DNA of 64,000 nt from Planctomycetota bacterium (GCA_003389325.1 QQVE01000015.1:45152-109151); one strand, 5' to 3'. Positions 27,045 through 35,658 are shown, counted from the first letter of the stretch. Notes: a model not told the origin generated them from the sequence alone. Translations and numbers: made by a program.

Positions 27045-27542
27045 ATGACCTCGCACACCATTGCCGAGCGTCGCCCGCTGCGGCTCGACTCGATCGACGC
27101 GGTGCAAGCCGACGTCGGACGCCTCGTCGCCGCCCAGCACGCCGGCCATCTCGCGGCCGCCGGCAACTGGACCGCCGCCCAGATCTTCGATCACCTGGCC
27201 CGCGCGATCGAATACTCCTACGAGGGCTTTCCCTTCCAGGCCGCCTGGCCGGTGCGCGCTTGCTGCGGCCTGGCCAAGCGGCTCGCCTGGCCGAGCTACC
27301 TGCGCTGGGCCTATCACCCGGGCCACACGCTGCCTGCGCGTGCCGCGGCCCTGCTGCCCGACGAATGGGCCGATTTCGACATCGCCGCCATGCGCTACTG
27401 CGCGGCGCTGTCCCGCATCGCCCACGGCGAGCCCATGACCCACCCCAGCCCCTGGGAAGGCAAGCTCTCGCACCGCCAATGGGTCGACCTGCACCTGTGC
27501 CACGCCGAGCTGCACCTCAGCTTTCTCGACGAGACGGCGTAG
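27045..27542 (+). CDS. DUF1569-family protein (DinB-like helical bundle)
   Basis: A 165-aa soluble protein. GNWTAAQIFDHLARAIEYSYEG (about 43-64) with HLA after an Asp matches the DUF1569 branch of the DinB/YfiT-like four-helix fold; GKLSHRQWVDLHLCHAELHLSFLDE at the end provides the HxxxH-type His residues that in this superfamily bind a metal. No export signal. No neighbour explains its job; the family is often annotated as unknown. ATG at 27045 has a weak ribosome site. Confidence 0.78.
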   Translation: MTSHTIAERRPLRLDSIDAVQADVGRLVAAQHAGHLAAAGNWTAAQIFDHLARAIEYSYEGFPFQAAWPVRACCGLAKRLAWPSYLRWAYHPGHTLPARAAALLPDEWADFDIAAMRYCAALSRIAHGEPMTHPSPWEGKLSHRQWVDLHLCHAELHLSFLDETA

Positions 27543-27557
27543 GAAGACAGACGCTTC

Positions 27558-27697
27558 AACGCCAAGACGCAAAGACGCCAAGCCGCAACGGACGAAGAGA
27601 ACTAAGAAGCGACCGAGGCAGTCTGCCGTCCTTCTCCTCCCTCTCATCGTTTCTTCTTTTCTTCTTTGCGTCTTTGCGCCTTCGCGTCTTGGCGTTT
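27558..27697. repeat. dispersed repeat family E, inverted pair
   Basis: AACGCCAAGACGCAAAGACG (27558 onward) faces its complement CTTTGCGTCTTTGCGCCTTC...CTTGGCGTTT (27664-27697), separated by about 80 pyrimidine-rich bases. Units of this GACGCAAAG type are known from intergenic regions of several phyla. Confidence 0.7.
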
Positions 27698-27831
27698 CCT
27701 TCCCCCGTCTTTTCGTTTCCTTCCCCCCGTTTTCCCCAAAAAAACTCGCCTCCGTCCCGGCGCGCCGAAAATGCTACATTTTAGGGATCTGCCAATCAGT
27801 TCTGCCCGCCAGGAGCAGCGGAGGAATCGTC

Positions 27832-28491
27832 ATGGCCAAAAAGAAAACGTCTGCTTCGAAAACCGCCAAAGCCGCGCCCAAGAAGACGGCGCGCAAGAAG
27901 ACTTCGACCACCGCGGGCAAGACCGCCACGAAGAGCAAGAAGAAGAGACAGGCCAAGACTGCTGCGCGCCCCGCGGCTCGCAAGAAGTCGAAGCCCGCCG
28001 CCAAGTCGGCCAAGCCGGCCGGCAAGCGTGCCCGTCCCGCGGCCAAGCGCACCGCGAAGCCCAAGCGGCGTGCGACCGCCAAGTCGCAGGCACCGGCCGA
28101 AAAACGGGGCGCCGTCGACGCTTACGTCTCGAAACTCAACGACTGGCGGCGCGACTGCGTTGCCGGCCTGCGTAAAATGATCAAGAAGTCGGCGCCGGAG
28201 TCGACCGAAAGCGTCAAGGGGTCGCAACCCGTCTACGAGCACCACGGCCCGTTTGCCTGGATCAAGGCCCACGCCAAGCACGTGAACCTCGGATTCTGGC
28301 GCGGCAAGGAACTGCCCGATCCTCGCAGGCTGTTGCGGGGCACCGGCGAGAAGATGCGGCACATCAAGCTCAGCAACCTGAAGGACGCGGGCAAGAAAGA
28401 GCTGCAGGAGTTTGTCCGCCTCGCGGCGCAGTTGAACGAACTGAAGGGCAATCCGGCGCGTCCGAAGAAATCGAAATCGAAATCCAAGTAG
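27832..28491 (+). CDS. histone-H1-like lysine/alanine tail fused to a DUF1801 domain
   Basis: A 219-aa protein in two parts. Residues 1-92 are almost only Lys, Ala, Arg, Ser, Thr and Pro ([20 protein letters not shown] and [19 protein letters not shown]), like the tail of bacterial histone H1 homologues. Residues about 93-200 form a DUF1801 (YdhG/YjbR-like) domain: [70 protein letters not shown] short basic tail closes it. The basic half probably binds nucleic acid. ATG at 27832 follows GCGGAGG. It is 10 bases from msrA, so cotranscription is likely. Confidence 0.85.
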   Translation: MAKKKTSASKTAKAAPKKTARKKTSTTAGKTATKSKKKRQAKTAARPAARKKSKPAAKSAKPAGKRARPAAKRTAKPKRRATAKSQAPAEKRGAVDAYVSKLNDWRRDCVAGLRKMIKKSAPESTESVKGSQPVYEHHGPFAWIKAHAKHVNLGFWRGKELPDPRRLLRGTGEKMRHIKLSNLKDAGKKELQEFVRLAAQLNELKGNPARPKKSKSKSK

Positions 28492-28501
28492 GGAGTACAT
28501 C

Positions 28502-28972
28502 ATGGCCAAGGCCACCTTTGCCGCCGGATGCTTTTGGGGAGTCGAAGCCGCCTTCCGCCAGGTGCAGGGCGTCACCAACACGGCGGTGGGCTACACCGGC
28601 GGAAACACCCCCGACCCGACCTACGAACAGGTCTGCACCGACCGCACCGGCCACGCCGAGGCGGTGGAAGTCGAGTTCGATCCCGAGAAGGTCCCCTACG
28701 AGCGTCTGCTCGAAGTGTTCTGGCAGAACCACGATCCCACGCAGCTCAACCGCCAGGGTCCCGACCACGGCTCGCAGTACCGCTCGGCCATCTTCACGCA
28801 CACGCCCGAGCAGCAGACGGCCGCCGAAGCCTCGAAGCAGGCGCTCGACGAGAGCAAGAAGTACCGCCAGCCGATCGTCACGCAGATCGAACCCGCATCG
28901 ACGTTCTACCGCGCCGAAGAGTATCATCAGCAGTACCTGGAAAAGCGCGGCCAGTCGAGTTGCCACATCTGA
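28502..28972 (+). CDS. msrA: peptide methionine-S-sulfoxide reductase A
   Basis: A 156-aa enzyme that reduces Met-S-sulfoxide in damaged proteins. The catalytic motif [13 protein letters not shown] is at 10-22, followed by [36 protein letters not shown] and [20 protein letters not shown] with GSQYRSAIF, all standard. The end ([18 protein letters not shown]) carries a possible resolving Cys. ATG at 28502 follows GGGAG. No msrB is adjacent. Confidence 0.95.
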   Translation: MAKATFAAGCFWGVEAAFRQVQGVTNTAVGYTGGNTPDPTYEQVCTDRTGHAEAVEVEFDPEKVPYERLLEVFWQNHDPTQLNRQGPDHGSQYRSAIFTHTPEQQTAAEASKQALDESKKYRQPIVTQIEPASTFYRAEEYHQQYLEKRGQSSCHI

Positions 28973-29066
28973 CGTGTCGGCGCGCTGAACCGCCGCCGGG
29001 TCGCTCGGACTTTGCTGCACCGCTGCCGGGCGCGTCACCATTAACACGCCCGCTTCGGCCGGTACG

Positions 29067-29966
29067 ATGTCGATTCTCGAGACCAGCGCGCTCACCCGCA
29101 CCTACGGCCCGCGGCGCGGTATCGAGACGGTCAACCTGGCCGTCGGCGAAGGCACGCTGTTCGGCTTCCTGGGCCCCAACGGCGCAGGGAAGACGACCAC
29201 GATTCGCGTGCTGGTCGGTTTGTTGCGCCCCACCGCCGGCGCGGCCCACATCTTCGGGCTCGATTGCTGGACTAACAGCGAATCCATCAAGCACGAAATC
29301 GGCTACTTGCCCGGCGACGTGCGAATGCAGCCCTGGCTCGACGGCCGCACGGCCTTGCGCATCTGGGGCACGATTCGCGGCCGTAACCTGTTGCCCGCCG
29401 GGCGCGAGCTGGCCGAACGCTTCAACCTCGATCTCTCGACCCGGGTCCGCAGCATGTCGCGCGGCATGCGCCAGAAGCTGGGGCTGATCCTGGCCCTGGT
29501 GCACAAGCCGCGGCTGCTCGTGCTCGACGAACCGACCGTCACGCTCGATCCGCTGATGCAGACCGTCGTACAGCAGATCCTGCGCGAGATGGCCGCCGAG
29601 GGACATACCGTGTTCTTCTCCAGCCACACGCTCGGCGAGGTCGAGCAGCTTTGCGACCGCGTGGCCATGATCCGCGGCGGACGCATCGTGGCCGACGAAT
29701 CGCTCGCCCAGCTCCGCACCCGGGCCGGACACCAGGTGACGATTCGTTGGCGCGACGCCGAAGCCGCCGCCGCCACGCCGCCCGCGGCGCTGACGGTGGA
29801 AAAGCGCGAAGCGCTCACGTGGAGCGGCGTGCTCGACGGCCCGATCGAGCCGTTCGTCGCCTGGCTCTCCGGCCGCGGGGTCGAGGACCTGAGCATCGGC
29901 CGGCCCGATTTGGAGACGCTGTTTCGTCACTTCTACGTCGGCGAAGGCCAGGAGCGGCGCGCATGA
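29067..29966 (+). CDS. ABC-2 type transporter, ATP-binding subunit
   Basis: A 299-aa ATPase. Walker A is GPNGAGKTTT (about 37-46), the signature is SRGMRQKLGLILAL (about 132-145), Walker B is RLLVLDEPTVTLDPL and the switch His is in SSHTLGEVEQLCDR. A DUF4162-like C-terminal domain follows (about 215-299). The protein overlaps the permease gene by ATGA, so the two form one translationally coupled exporter. The substrate is unknown; the class includes drug, lipid and Na+ exporters. Confidence 0.94.
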   Translation: MSILETSALTRTYGPRRGIETVNLAVGEGTLFGFLGPNGAGKTTTIRVLVGLLRPTAGAAHIFGLDCWTNSESIKHEIGYLPGDVRMQPWLDGRTALRIWGTIRGRNLLPAGRELAERFNLDLSTRVRSMSRGMRQKLGLILALVHKPRLLVLDEPTVTLDPLMQTVVQQILREMAAEGHTVFFSSHTLGEVEQLCDRVAMIRGGRIVADESLAQLRTRAGHQVTIRWRDAEAAAATPPAALTVEKREALTWSGVLDGPIEPFVAWLSGRGVEDLSIGRPDLETLFRHFYVGEGQERRA

Positions 29967-30778
29967 ACCGCGGCGTGATGCTCAAGGCCGTCTACGAGAG
30001 CTGGCCGGCCACGCTGATGTGCGGGCTGCTGCTGGCCGGGGTGGAAGCGATCGTGGCCTACGTCATTCCCACGTTTCAGGCGCAGTTCTCCGAATCGCTG
30101 ATGCAGATCGAGTTCATCCAGACGTTCGTCAGCGCCATGCTGGGGATCGACGCCGCCGAGCAGTTGGGCCCCGAGGCCTTTGCCGCCTTCCCCTGGGTGC
30201 ACCCGGTGGTACTGGCCGTGGTGTGGACCCATGCGCTGGTCTCGTGCACGCGCGTGCCGGCCGGCGAAGTGGACCGCGGCACGATCGATCTGACGCTCAC
30301 GCTGCCGGTCACGCGCTGGGGCATCCTGGCTTCGGAAACAATCGTCTGGATCGGCACCGGTGTGGTGGTGCTGTTGGCCGGCCTGGCGGGCAACGAAATC
30401 GGCTCGCAGTTCGTCGTCGAGGAGTTTCGCGTGCCGCTCGAGCGCAAGCTGATCATCCTGGCCAACCTGTTCTGTCTCTATTTGGCCGTGGGCGGGCTGG
30501 CCTGGCTTGTCTCGGCGTCGAGCAATCGCCGCGGCCCGGCGATCATCATCGTGTTTGTCGTGCTGTTGGCCTCGTTCCTGCTCAACTTCCTGTCGCAGTT
30601 CTGGAGCGTGGCCGAGCGGATCTCGTTTTTGGGCATTCTCGACTACTACCGCCCGGTGTACGTGCTGCGCGACGGATCGGTGCCCTGGTACGACATGAGC
30701 ATCCTGCTGGCCGTCGGCGTCGTGCTCTGGATCATCGCCGGTGCGATCTTCGCCCGCCGCGACGTGTGTACCGTGTGA
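29963..30778 (+). CDS. ABC-2 type transporter, permease subunit
   Basis: A 271-aa membrane protein with six hydrophobic segments (about 14-38, 72-95, 120-142, 150-170, 178-200, 248-268). TLTLPVTRWGILASETIVWIG matches the ABC-2 permease pattern 'lPvsR..il.gk', the amphipathic coupling region before helix three. ATG at 29963 overlaps the stop of the ATPase gene (ATGA). It ends 7 bases before a half copy of repeat A that belongs to the convergent gene. Confidence 0.86.
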   Translation: MNRGVMLKAVYESWPATLMCGLLLAGVEAIVAYVIPTFQAQFSESLMQIEFIQTFVSAMLGIDAAEQLGPEAFAAFPWVHPVVLAVVWTHALVSCTRVPAGEVDRGTIDLTLTLPVTRWGILASETIVWIGTGVVVLLAGLAGNEIGSQFVVEEFRVPLERKLIILANLFCLYLAVGGLAWLVSASSNRRGPAIIIVFVVLLASFLLNFLSQFWSVAERISFLGILDYYRPVYVLRDGSVPWYDMSILLAVGVVLWIIAGAIFARRDVCTV

Positions 30779-30785
30779 CGCAACC

Positions 30786-30820
30786 GTTCAGCGCGGAGCC
30801 ACCGGCGACGGCGATTCGCG
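30786..30820. repeat. half copy of repeat family A (A6), partly coding
   Basis: GTTCAGCGCGGAGCCACCGG and the following GCGACGGCG match the left arm of family A without a right arm. The last eight or nine codons and the TGA of the YVTN-propeller gene are inside it. Confidence 0.6.
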
Positions 30821-31864
30821 CTGGTCGGGCACGTCGATCACGACCATCCGCTGCGGATACTTGCCCAGCGGAATCCGCTTGATCTCCTGGTGCTTGTGGG
30901 CGTCGATCACCGACAGGTTGTTGTCGCGGCGATTCGTCACATAGGCGTACTTGCCGTCGCCGCTAAACGCAATCGCGTTGGCGTCCTTGCCCACCGGGAT
31001 GTTGGTCACGTGCTCAAGGCCCGGGTGCTTGTAGACGGCCACGAACTGCAGCGCGCTGCCCGCGGCCCACAACTCGGTCTCCGCCGGGTTTAGGGCGATG
31101 CCGTGGTTCACGTTGTGCGGGTAGCGGAACGGCGTGGGCACCTCGCGCCCCAGGTCGGGCAGATTGACAGTGCGTTGCTTGCGCGTGGCGGGATCGAGCA
31201 CGATGAAGCCGTGCAGCCACGACTGCTGTACGTAGATCACCGATTCGTCTTTCGGGAACACGAACGGCCGCACGCCGTCACGAAACTGGAACACGTTGGA
31301 AACCTTGAGCTTGTCGGTGTCGATCACCGTCAGTGTATCGTTCATCATCGAGCCAACGTATAAACGCTTACCGTCGGCCGAGACCTTGGTGCCGTGCCCC
31401 CCATGGCCGATCCAGATTTTCTTGACGATTTGGCGCTGTTCGACGTCGACCACCGCCAGCCACCAGGTATCGTAATACGGCACGAACACATGCCGGCCGT
31501 CCTTCGAGACCGCGATGTGATGCGGCATGCCATCCAGATCGAGCCGCCAGCGCAGCTCGTCGGTGGCCGTGTCGATGGCAATTAGCTCGCCGTCGACCCC
31601 GATGTGCTTGACCGGCGCCCCCGGCAAATCGCCGTAGATGCGGTTGGCGTACAGCGTGCGGCCGTCGGGCGATTTGTTCACGTAGTCCATGTAGAACCCA
31701 ACAGGAATCTTGCCGACCACTTCGTGCTCGGGGATGGCGATCTTCGAGATGTCGCCGCTGTACGTGTTGTGGACGTACAGGTATTCCTTGGCCGCCGCCG
31801 ACGAAAGCAACACCGCCTGAAGCAACCATCCGACCGATGCGGCGTAGCAAGTCATGACGTTCAT
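30788..31864 (-). CDS. exported YVTN-type beta-propeller protein
   Basis: A 358-aa protein with a signal peptide (ASVGWLLQAVLLSSAAA, about 9-25). The rest is a seven-bladed propeller of the YVTN/NHL-like type: ISKIAIPEHEVVGKIPVG, KSPDGRTLYANRIYG, HHIAVSKDGRHVFVPYYDTW, VSADGKRLYVGSMMNDTLTVI, IAFSGDGKYAYVTNRRDNNLSVIDAHKHQEI (in outline). Such proteins are cell-surface or periplasmic binding scaffolds. ATG at 31864 follows GGAG. The C-terminal RESPSPVAPR is encoded by a half copy of repeat A and is likely a replacement tail. Divergent from parA. Confidence 0.82.
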   Translation of the reverse strand: MNVMTCYAASVGWLLQAVLLSSAAAKEYLYVHNTYSGDISKIAIPEHEVVGKIPVGFYMDYVNKSPDGRTLYANRIYGDLPGAPVKHIGVDGELIAIDTATDELRWRLDLDGMPHHIAVSKDGRHVFVPYYDTWWLAVVDVEQRQIVKKIWIGHGGHGTKVSADGKRLYVGSMMNDTLTVIDTDKLKVSNVFQFRDGVRPFVFPKDESVIYVQQSWLHGFIVLDPATRKQRTVNLPDLGREVPTPFRYPHNVNHGIALNPAETELWAAGSALQFVAVYKHPGLEHVTNIPVGKDANAIAFSGDGKYAYVTNRRDNNLSVIDAHKHQEIKRIPLGKYPQRMVVIDVPDQRESPSPVAPR

Positions 31865-32013
31865 CGTGGGCTCCGTGTTCTTAAACCAGGGCGATTCGCC
31901 ACGGGAATGACGCTGGGGCGCGATCCTACCTTGTCGGGGCCTGGTTGGCCACCGATCGGCATCCCGTGACAGCACCGCCCACATCGCTCTAGGAGCGGGC
32001 TTCCGGGCTCGGC

Positions 32014-32019
32014 TATAAT
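32014..32019 (+). promoter_or_regulatory. putative -10 element for parA
   Basis: TATAAT in the context GGCTATAATCCCG, 43 bases before the parA ATG. No convincing -35. Confidence 0.5.
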
Positions 32020-32062
32020 CCCGCGCTGAACCGCCTGGCGAGGAAAGGGAGTTCCGACACCG

Positions 32063-32848
32063 ATGCGATCGATCGCGATTCTGAATCAAAAGGGAGGCGT
32101 GGGCAAAACCACCACGGCGGTGAACCTCAGCGCGGCCTTGGCCGCCACGGGGCAGAAGATCCTCCTGATCGATCTCGATCCGCAGGCCCATGCCACGCTG
32201 CACCTGGGGCTGCACCCGGCCACCGAGCAGAAGAGCGTCTACGACGTGCTCACCGGCGACGCCATGCTGCCCGACGTGTGGCAGGCCTCGGGCGACAACC
32301 TGCACATCGTCGGATCGCACATCGATCTGGCCGCCGCCGAAGTGGAACTGGTCGGCGTGGTGGGGCGCGAGGTGATTCTGCGCGACAAGCTGGCGGCGGT
32401 CGCCCAGGACTTCGACTATGTGTTTATCGATTGCCCGCCCTCGCTGGGCATTCTCACGCTCAATGCCCTGGCCGCGGTCGACGAAGTGTTTCTGCCCCTG
32501 CAGCCGCACTTTCTCGCGCTGCATGGGCTGAGCAAGCTGCTGCAGACGATCGACCTGGTCTCCAAGCGGCTCAACGACCGGCTGAAGCTCTCGGGCGTCG
32601 TGTATTGCATGTACGAATCGACGACCCGGCTGGCGGCCGAGGTGGTCAGCGACGTCGACCAGTTTCTCGAGGCCACGCGCAAGCCGAGCACTCCCTGGGC
32701 CGACACGCGCACGTTCCAGACGCGGATCCGCCGCAACATTCGCCTGGCCGAGGCCCCCAGCTTCGGCCAGTCGATCTTCCATTACGCGCCCCACTCCAAC
32801 GGCGCCGCCGACTACGAGCAACTGGCCCGCGAAATCGCCGCCAGGTAA
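32063..32848 (+). CDS. ParA/Soj-family ATPase
   Basis: A 261-aa deviant-Walker ATPase of the ParA family. The P-loop KGGVGKTTTAVNLSAALA is at 10-27, Walker A' LLIDLDPQAHATLHLGL at 34-50, and Walker B FDYVFIDCPPSLGILTLNAL at about 117-136. The family moves DNA or large complexes along the nucleoid. There is no parB or parS nearby, so it is an orphan, as is common for cargo-positioning ParAs; a chromosomal Soj role is less likely without parB. ATG at 32063 with AAAGGGAG 11-13 bases upstream. Confidence 0.88.
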   Translation: MRSIAILNQKGGVGKTTTAVNLSAALAATGQKILLIDLDPQAHATLHLGLHPATEQKSVYDVLTGDAMLPDVWQASGDNLHIVGSHIDLAAAEVELVGVVGREVILRDKLAAVAQDFDYVFIDCPPSLGILTLNALAAVDEVFLPLQPHFLALHGLSKLLQTIDLVSKRLNDRLKLSGVVYCMYESTTRLAAEVVSDVDQFLEATRKPSTPWADTRTFQTRIRRNIRLAEAPSFGQSIFHYAPHSNGAADYEQLAREIAAR

Positions 32849-33192
32849 AGTTTGCCGGCTCGGCAAGGCGCTCCGCTCGTAGCGAATTTCCTCCCGGCAC
32901 AAGCTCGGCAAGCATGCCTGCTGCACCGGCTCGCGCCCGGGGCTCGTGATGTTCCGGTCGCGCTGGTCGAGCCGAAAAGCGCGGGCACCATGAGAGAATT
33001 CCTGCCCACCGGCAGCGTTCGCTCGAACGCGCAGGCGTCCGGCGGTCGATGCTGACTGTGACAAGGAATGTCGGCTGGGGCAAGGTGCCGATTCCGCGCG
33101 AAGGAGAGTATGGATCTCTCCCGCAGCACCCTTGCGCAGCCCTCACGGACGGTTGCGCGAGTGGAGCATCGCGTTACGGAAAGGAGTCTGCC
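32849..33192. other. intergenic region, no gene recognised
   Basis: A 344-base spacer between parA and the BBP7 gene. Open frames across it have poor codon bias. AAGGAG of the BBP7 ribosome site is at its end. No clear promoter, hairpin or repeat was found. Confidence 0.4.
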
Positions 33193-34470
33193 ATGGAATC
33201 GTTCCGCGCCTGCGCGCTCGTAGCGTGCGCATGCCTGCTCGTCGCGGCCCCGCGCGCCGCCGCCCAACAGCCCGCGCCGCGTTCGACGCCCCTACCGTCG
33301 ATCGCCTCCGAAGGCGTGGTCGCAGCCAGCTACAACCTGCCCCACGTCCGCGTCGCCTCGAACGGACCCCTGCTGACCGGCACCGAGCCGCCAGCGGTGA
33401 CCGAGCCCGTGCCGCAGATGATCGACGGCTCCGGCGGCACCACGCAGTTCGAGCAGGCCGTGCACAGCGGCTGCCCGACCTGTGGCCCCGACCCGTACAA
33501 CGGGTACGGCTCCTACTACGGCGAGGGGTACTGCGACAGTTGCAACACCTGCGGCTACGGCGCCTACGGCTGCGGATGCGGCAGCCGCTGGGTCGGCACG
33601 CTGGGCGGGCTCGTCATGGGACGCTCGCGGGCCAACGCCTACACCACCACGCTCGACGGCGGCGGCGGCTCGGTGCTCAACACCCAAAGCGCCGGCGCCG
33701 ACTGGACCGGCGGCTGGGAAATCAACGCCGGCTACATCTCCGAGGCCGGCCCAGGCGTGCTGTTCACTTATTGGGGTCTGGCGCCGATGGAAGGCTACGC
33801 CGAAGCGGTCGACCCCGGCAACTCGCTCAGCTCGCCGATCAACGACGGTGGGTTCTTCCAGAACTCGGCCGAGCAGAACATCCTGCGCAACGATCAGGCC
33901 GAGAACTACGAGCTGAGCCTGCTGGTGGGAGCCTATTCGCGCGGCCACTGGACGATGGTGCCCTTTGCGGGCTTCCGCTACTTCCGCTTCGACGAGAGCC
34001 TGCGGTTCGGCGCGCTGCAAGGCGGCGGCGATCCCGGCACGCCCAGCGACTGGAATTACTACCGCTCGCAGAACATCAACAACCTCTACGGCGGGCAGTT
34101 CGGGGCGTTGATCAACTACCAGTTCGGCGGCCGCTTCGGCTGGTACCTGACTCCCAAAGTGGGCCTGTACGGCAACCAGATGACCGGCCGCTATCGCAAC
34201 TACATCGGCGATGGCACGACCAATTACGAAGTGATCGCCCACAAGTCCAACTTTGCCCTGCTGGGTGAAGTGAATACGGGCATCAACTACTTCCTGCGCG
34301 AGAACGTCTTTATCTACGCCGGCTACCGCGTCGTGGGCGTGACGAACGTCGCCCTAGGCGACGACCAATTGCAGACCGATCTGAGTGTTCCCACCGGTCT
34401 GAGCGATCTTCGCCAGAGCGGCAGCCTGATCCTGCACGGCGTGATGATCGGCGGCGGATGGCTCTTCTAG
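33193..34470 (+). CDS. BBP7-family outer membrane beta-barrel protein
   Basis: A 425-aa protein with a signal peptide (ACALVACACLLVAAPRAAAQ, about 5-24), a linker, and a Cys/Gly/Tyr-rich patch around residues 95-135 (GCPTCGPDPYNGYG, GYCDSCNTCGYGAYGCGCG) before the barrel. The remainder alternates short beta-strands with aromatic ends (GWEINAGYISEAGPGVLFTY, FAGFRYFRFDESLRF, NLYGGQFGALINYQFGGRFG, NVFIYAGYRVVGVTNVALG), matching the planctomycete BBP7 family. The cysteine patch could form disulphide-linked surface contacts. ATG at 33193 has AAGGAG at six bases; the longer open frame upstream is not used. Pore substrate is unknown. Confidence 0.88.
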   Translation: MESFRACALVACACLLVAAPRAAAQQPAPRSTPLPSIASEGVVAASYNLPHVRVASNGPLLTGTEPPAVTEPVPQMIDGSGGTTQFEQAVHSGCPTCGPDPYNGYGSYYGEGYCDSCNTCGYGAYGCGCGSRWVGTLGGLVMGRSRANAYTTTLDGGGGSVLNTQSAGADWTGGWEINAGYISEAGPGVLFTYWGLAPMEGYAEAVDPGNSLSSPINDGGFFQNSAEQNILRNDQAENYELSLLVGAYSRGHWTMVPFAGFRYFRFDESLRFGALQGGGDPGTPSDWNYYRSQNINNLYGGQFGALINYQFGGRFGWYLTPKVGLYGNQMTGRYRNYIGDGTTNYEVIAHKSNFALLGEVNTGINYFLRENVFIYAGYRVVGVTNVALGDDQLQTDLSVPTGLSDLRQSGSLILHGVMIGGGWLF

Positions 34471-34512
34471 TTGTTCGTTGAAAGACCACCGCCGCGGGTG
34501 CGATTCCACGAG

Positions 34513-34548
34513 AGAGTCCTCGTTTCGGCCAGTCCGGACGAGGACTCT
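34513..34548 (+). terminator. hairpin behind the BBP7 gene
   Basis: AGAGTCCTCGT (34513-34523) pairs with ACGAGGACTCT (34538-34548), an 11-bp perfect stem with a 14-base loop, 43 bases behind the stop. There is no T tract, so it may be a processing or stability hairpin. Confidence 0.45.
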
Positions 34549-34594
34549 TGCGTAGGCGTAGAAGGAGCGTCGCGTCTCACACGCTACGTACTCG

Positions 34595-34676
34595 ACACCA
34601 GCCCGAAGCGCGAGCGAGGGTCACGTATGCGTACCGTGTCAGATAGGCGACCCTCGCTCGCTCTTCGGGCTGGTGT
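34595..34676. repeat. dispersed repeat family B, inverted pair
   Basis: Two 28-base units, ACACCAGCCCGAAGCGCG... (34595-34622) and its complement (34649-34676), differ at one position and are separated by 26 bases. The single copy at 2019-2046 is the same unit. Confidence 0.8.
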
Positions 34677-34706
34677 TGGAAGCAATTCGACTTACGAGAC
34701 AGGCAC

Positions 34707-35225
34707 CTAGACGGTGACCTTCACCAGCGCCTGAAAGCGCGGATCGTTGCGGAGCGGATCGAAATCGGGCTCGGCCGCCACCAGGCCGCGATACTCGTCC
34801 TGCAAGTCCAGCGCCCGGGCAAGGTAGGCCAGGGCCTGCTGCTTGTTCTCGGCCAGGCTCCAGTAGCAAGCCAGGTTGTAGTGGACCAGCGCGTCGTTGG
34901 GCTCGACGGTGAGGGCTTCTTCCAGCGACTCGATGGCGCGGTCGAGCTTGCCGGTGCGCTTGTAGCACCAGCCCAGCGCCAGCCAGGCGCTGATGTTGTC
35001 CGGATCGCCCTGGGCGGCGCGCGCGAGCGGTTCGAGCGCTTCGCCAAACCGGCCCAACTCGCGTAGCACCTGGCCCTTCAGATAGAGCACGTGATCGGGC
35101 AGCGTGTCCGAATCGCCCCAGCGCGACAACGTTTCGAGCGCATGGCCGGCCATACCCAGCTCGAGGTAGCCCTCGGCCTGGAGTACCAGTTGCTGGCGGC
35201 GTACGCGGTCGCGATGGGAAATCAC
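34707..35225 (-). CDS. tetratricopeptide-repeat protein
   Basis: A 172-aa soluble protein with three or four TPR units: LQAEGYLELGMAGHALETLS, YLKGQVLRELGRFGEALEPL, AWLALGWCYKRTGKLDRAIE and VHYNLACYWSLAENKQQALA, followed by the closing helix FDPLRNDPRFQALVKVTV that is common in planctomycete TPR proteins. I chose GTG at 35225 because AGGAG lies seven bases upstream; a GTG at 35270 would add 15 basic residues. It is a likely scaffold for protein contacts. No operon partner is visible. Confidence 0.78.
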   Translation of the reverse strand: MISHRDRVRRQQLVLQAEGYLELGMAGHALETLSRWGDSDTLPDHVLYLKGQVLRELGRFGEALEPLARAAQGDPDNISAWLALGWCYKRTGKLDRAIESLEEALTVEPNDALVHYNLACYWSLAENKQQALAYLARALDLQDEYRGLVAAEPDFDPLRNDPRFQALVKVTV

Positions 35226-35318
35226 TTGCTCGCTCCTCGTCTCGAAGGAAACGCGCCGGCGAGTGAACACGTCTACTCAATTCTACACACGCAAATGAAG
35301 TTGGCAGCAGGTGCGGTC

Positions 35319-35346
35319 AAAAAAATGCTGTCGCCGCGCCGACAGC
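35319..35346 (-). terminator. minus-strand Rho-independent terminator
   Basis: On the minus strand GCTGTCG (35346-35340) pairs with CGACAGC (35333-35327), followed by A and seven T. It lies 14 bases behind the stop of a 39-codon ORF and upstream of the TPR gene. Confidence 0.7.
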
Positions 35347-35359
35347 GTCGCTACGGCGC

Positions 35360-35479
35360 TCACCGAGGCACCGGGCGGCGACGTTTGCACAAAGTCTGCC
35401 GTCGCGCGGAAGCGCAAGCGCCGGGTAGGCCGCGATCGTACCGAGGGTTGCCGCATCCGCATCTCGCGCAGATCGGCAT
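35360..35479 (-). CDS. candidate small Cys-rich protein (39 aa)
   Basis: The ORF begins MPICARCGCGNPRYDRG and has five cysteines, three of them in CARCGC, plus a basic end (CKRRRPVPR). The pattern resembles a miniature zinc ribbon. Support comes mainly from position: the TGA is 14 bases before a good minus-strand terminator that otherwise has no gene. About two thirds of third positions are G or C, lower than in the neighbours. No good ribosome site precedes the ATG. It is a candidate only; the alternative is a small non-coding RNA ending at the same terminator. Confidence 0.35.
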   Translation of the reverse strand: MPICARCGCGNPRYDRGLPGACASARRQTLCKRRRPVPR

Positions 35480-35658
35480 ATGGGGCCGCAATCGATTGCC
35501 TCGTCTGGGCTTAGCGATCCGCGGCGGCCGCCGTGCCGGAGAAAGTTTCGGCAAACTTGTACGGATCTCCGGCCGCGCCCCCACGAATAATCATTGGAAG
35601 GACCATGCCGGAGTTCGCCTGCTGGTCCGCTTGTGCCCATTCTCCGGGAGCTGTTTGC

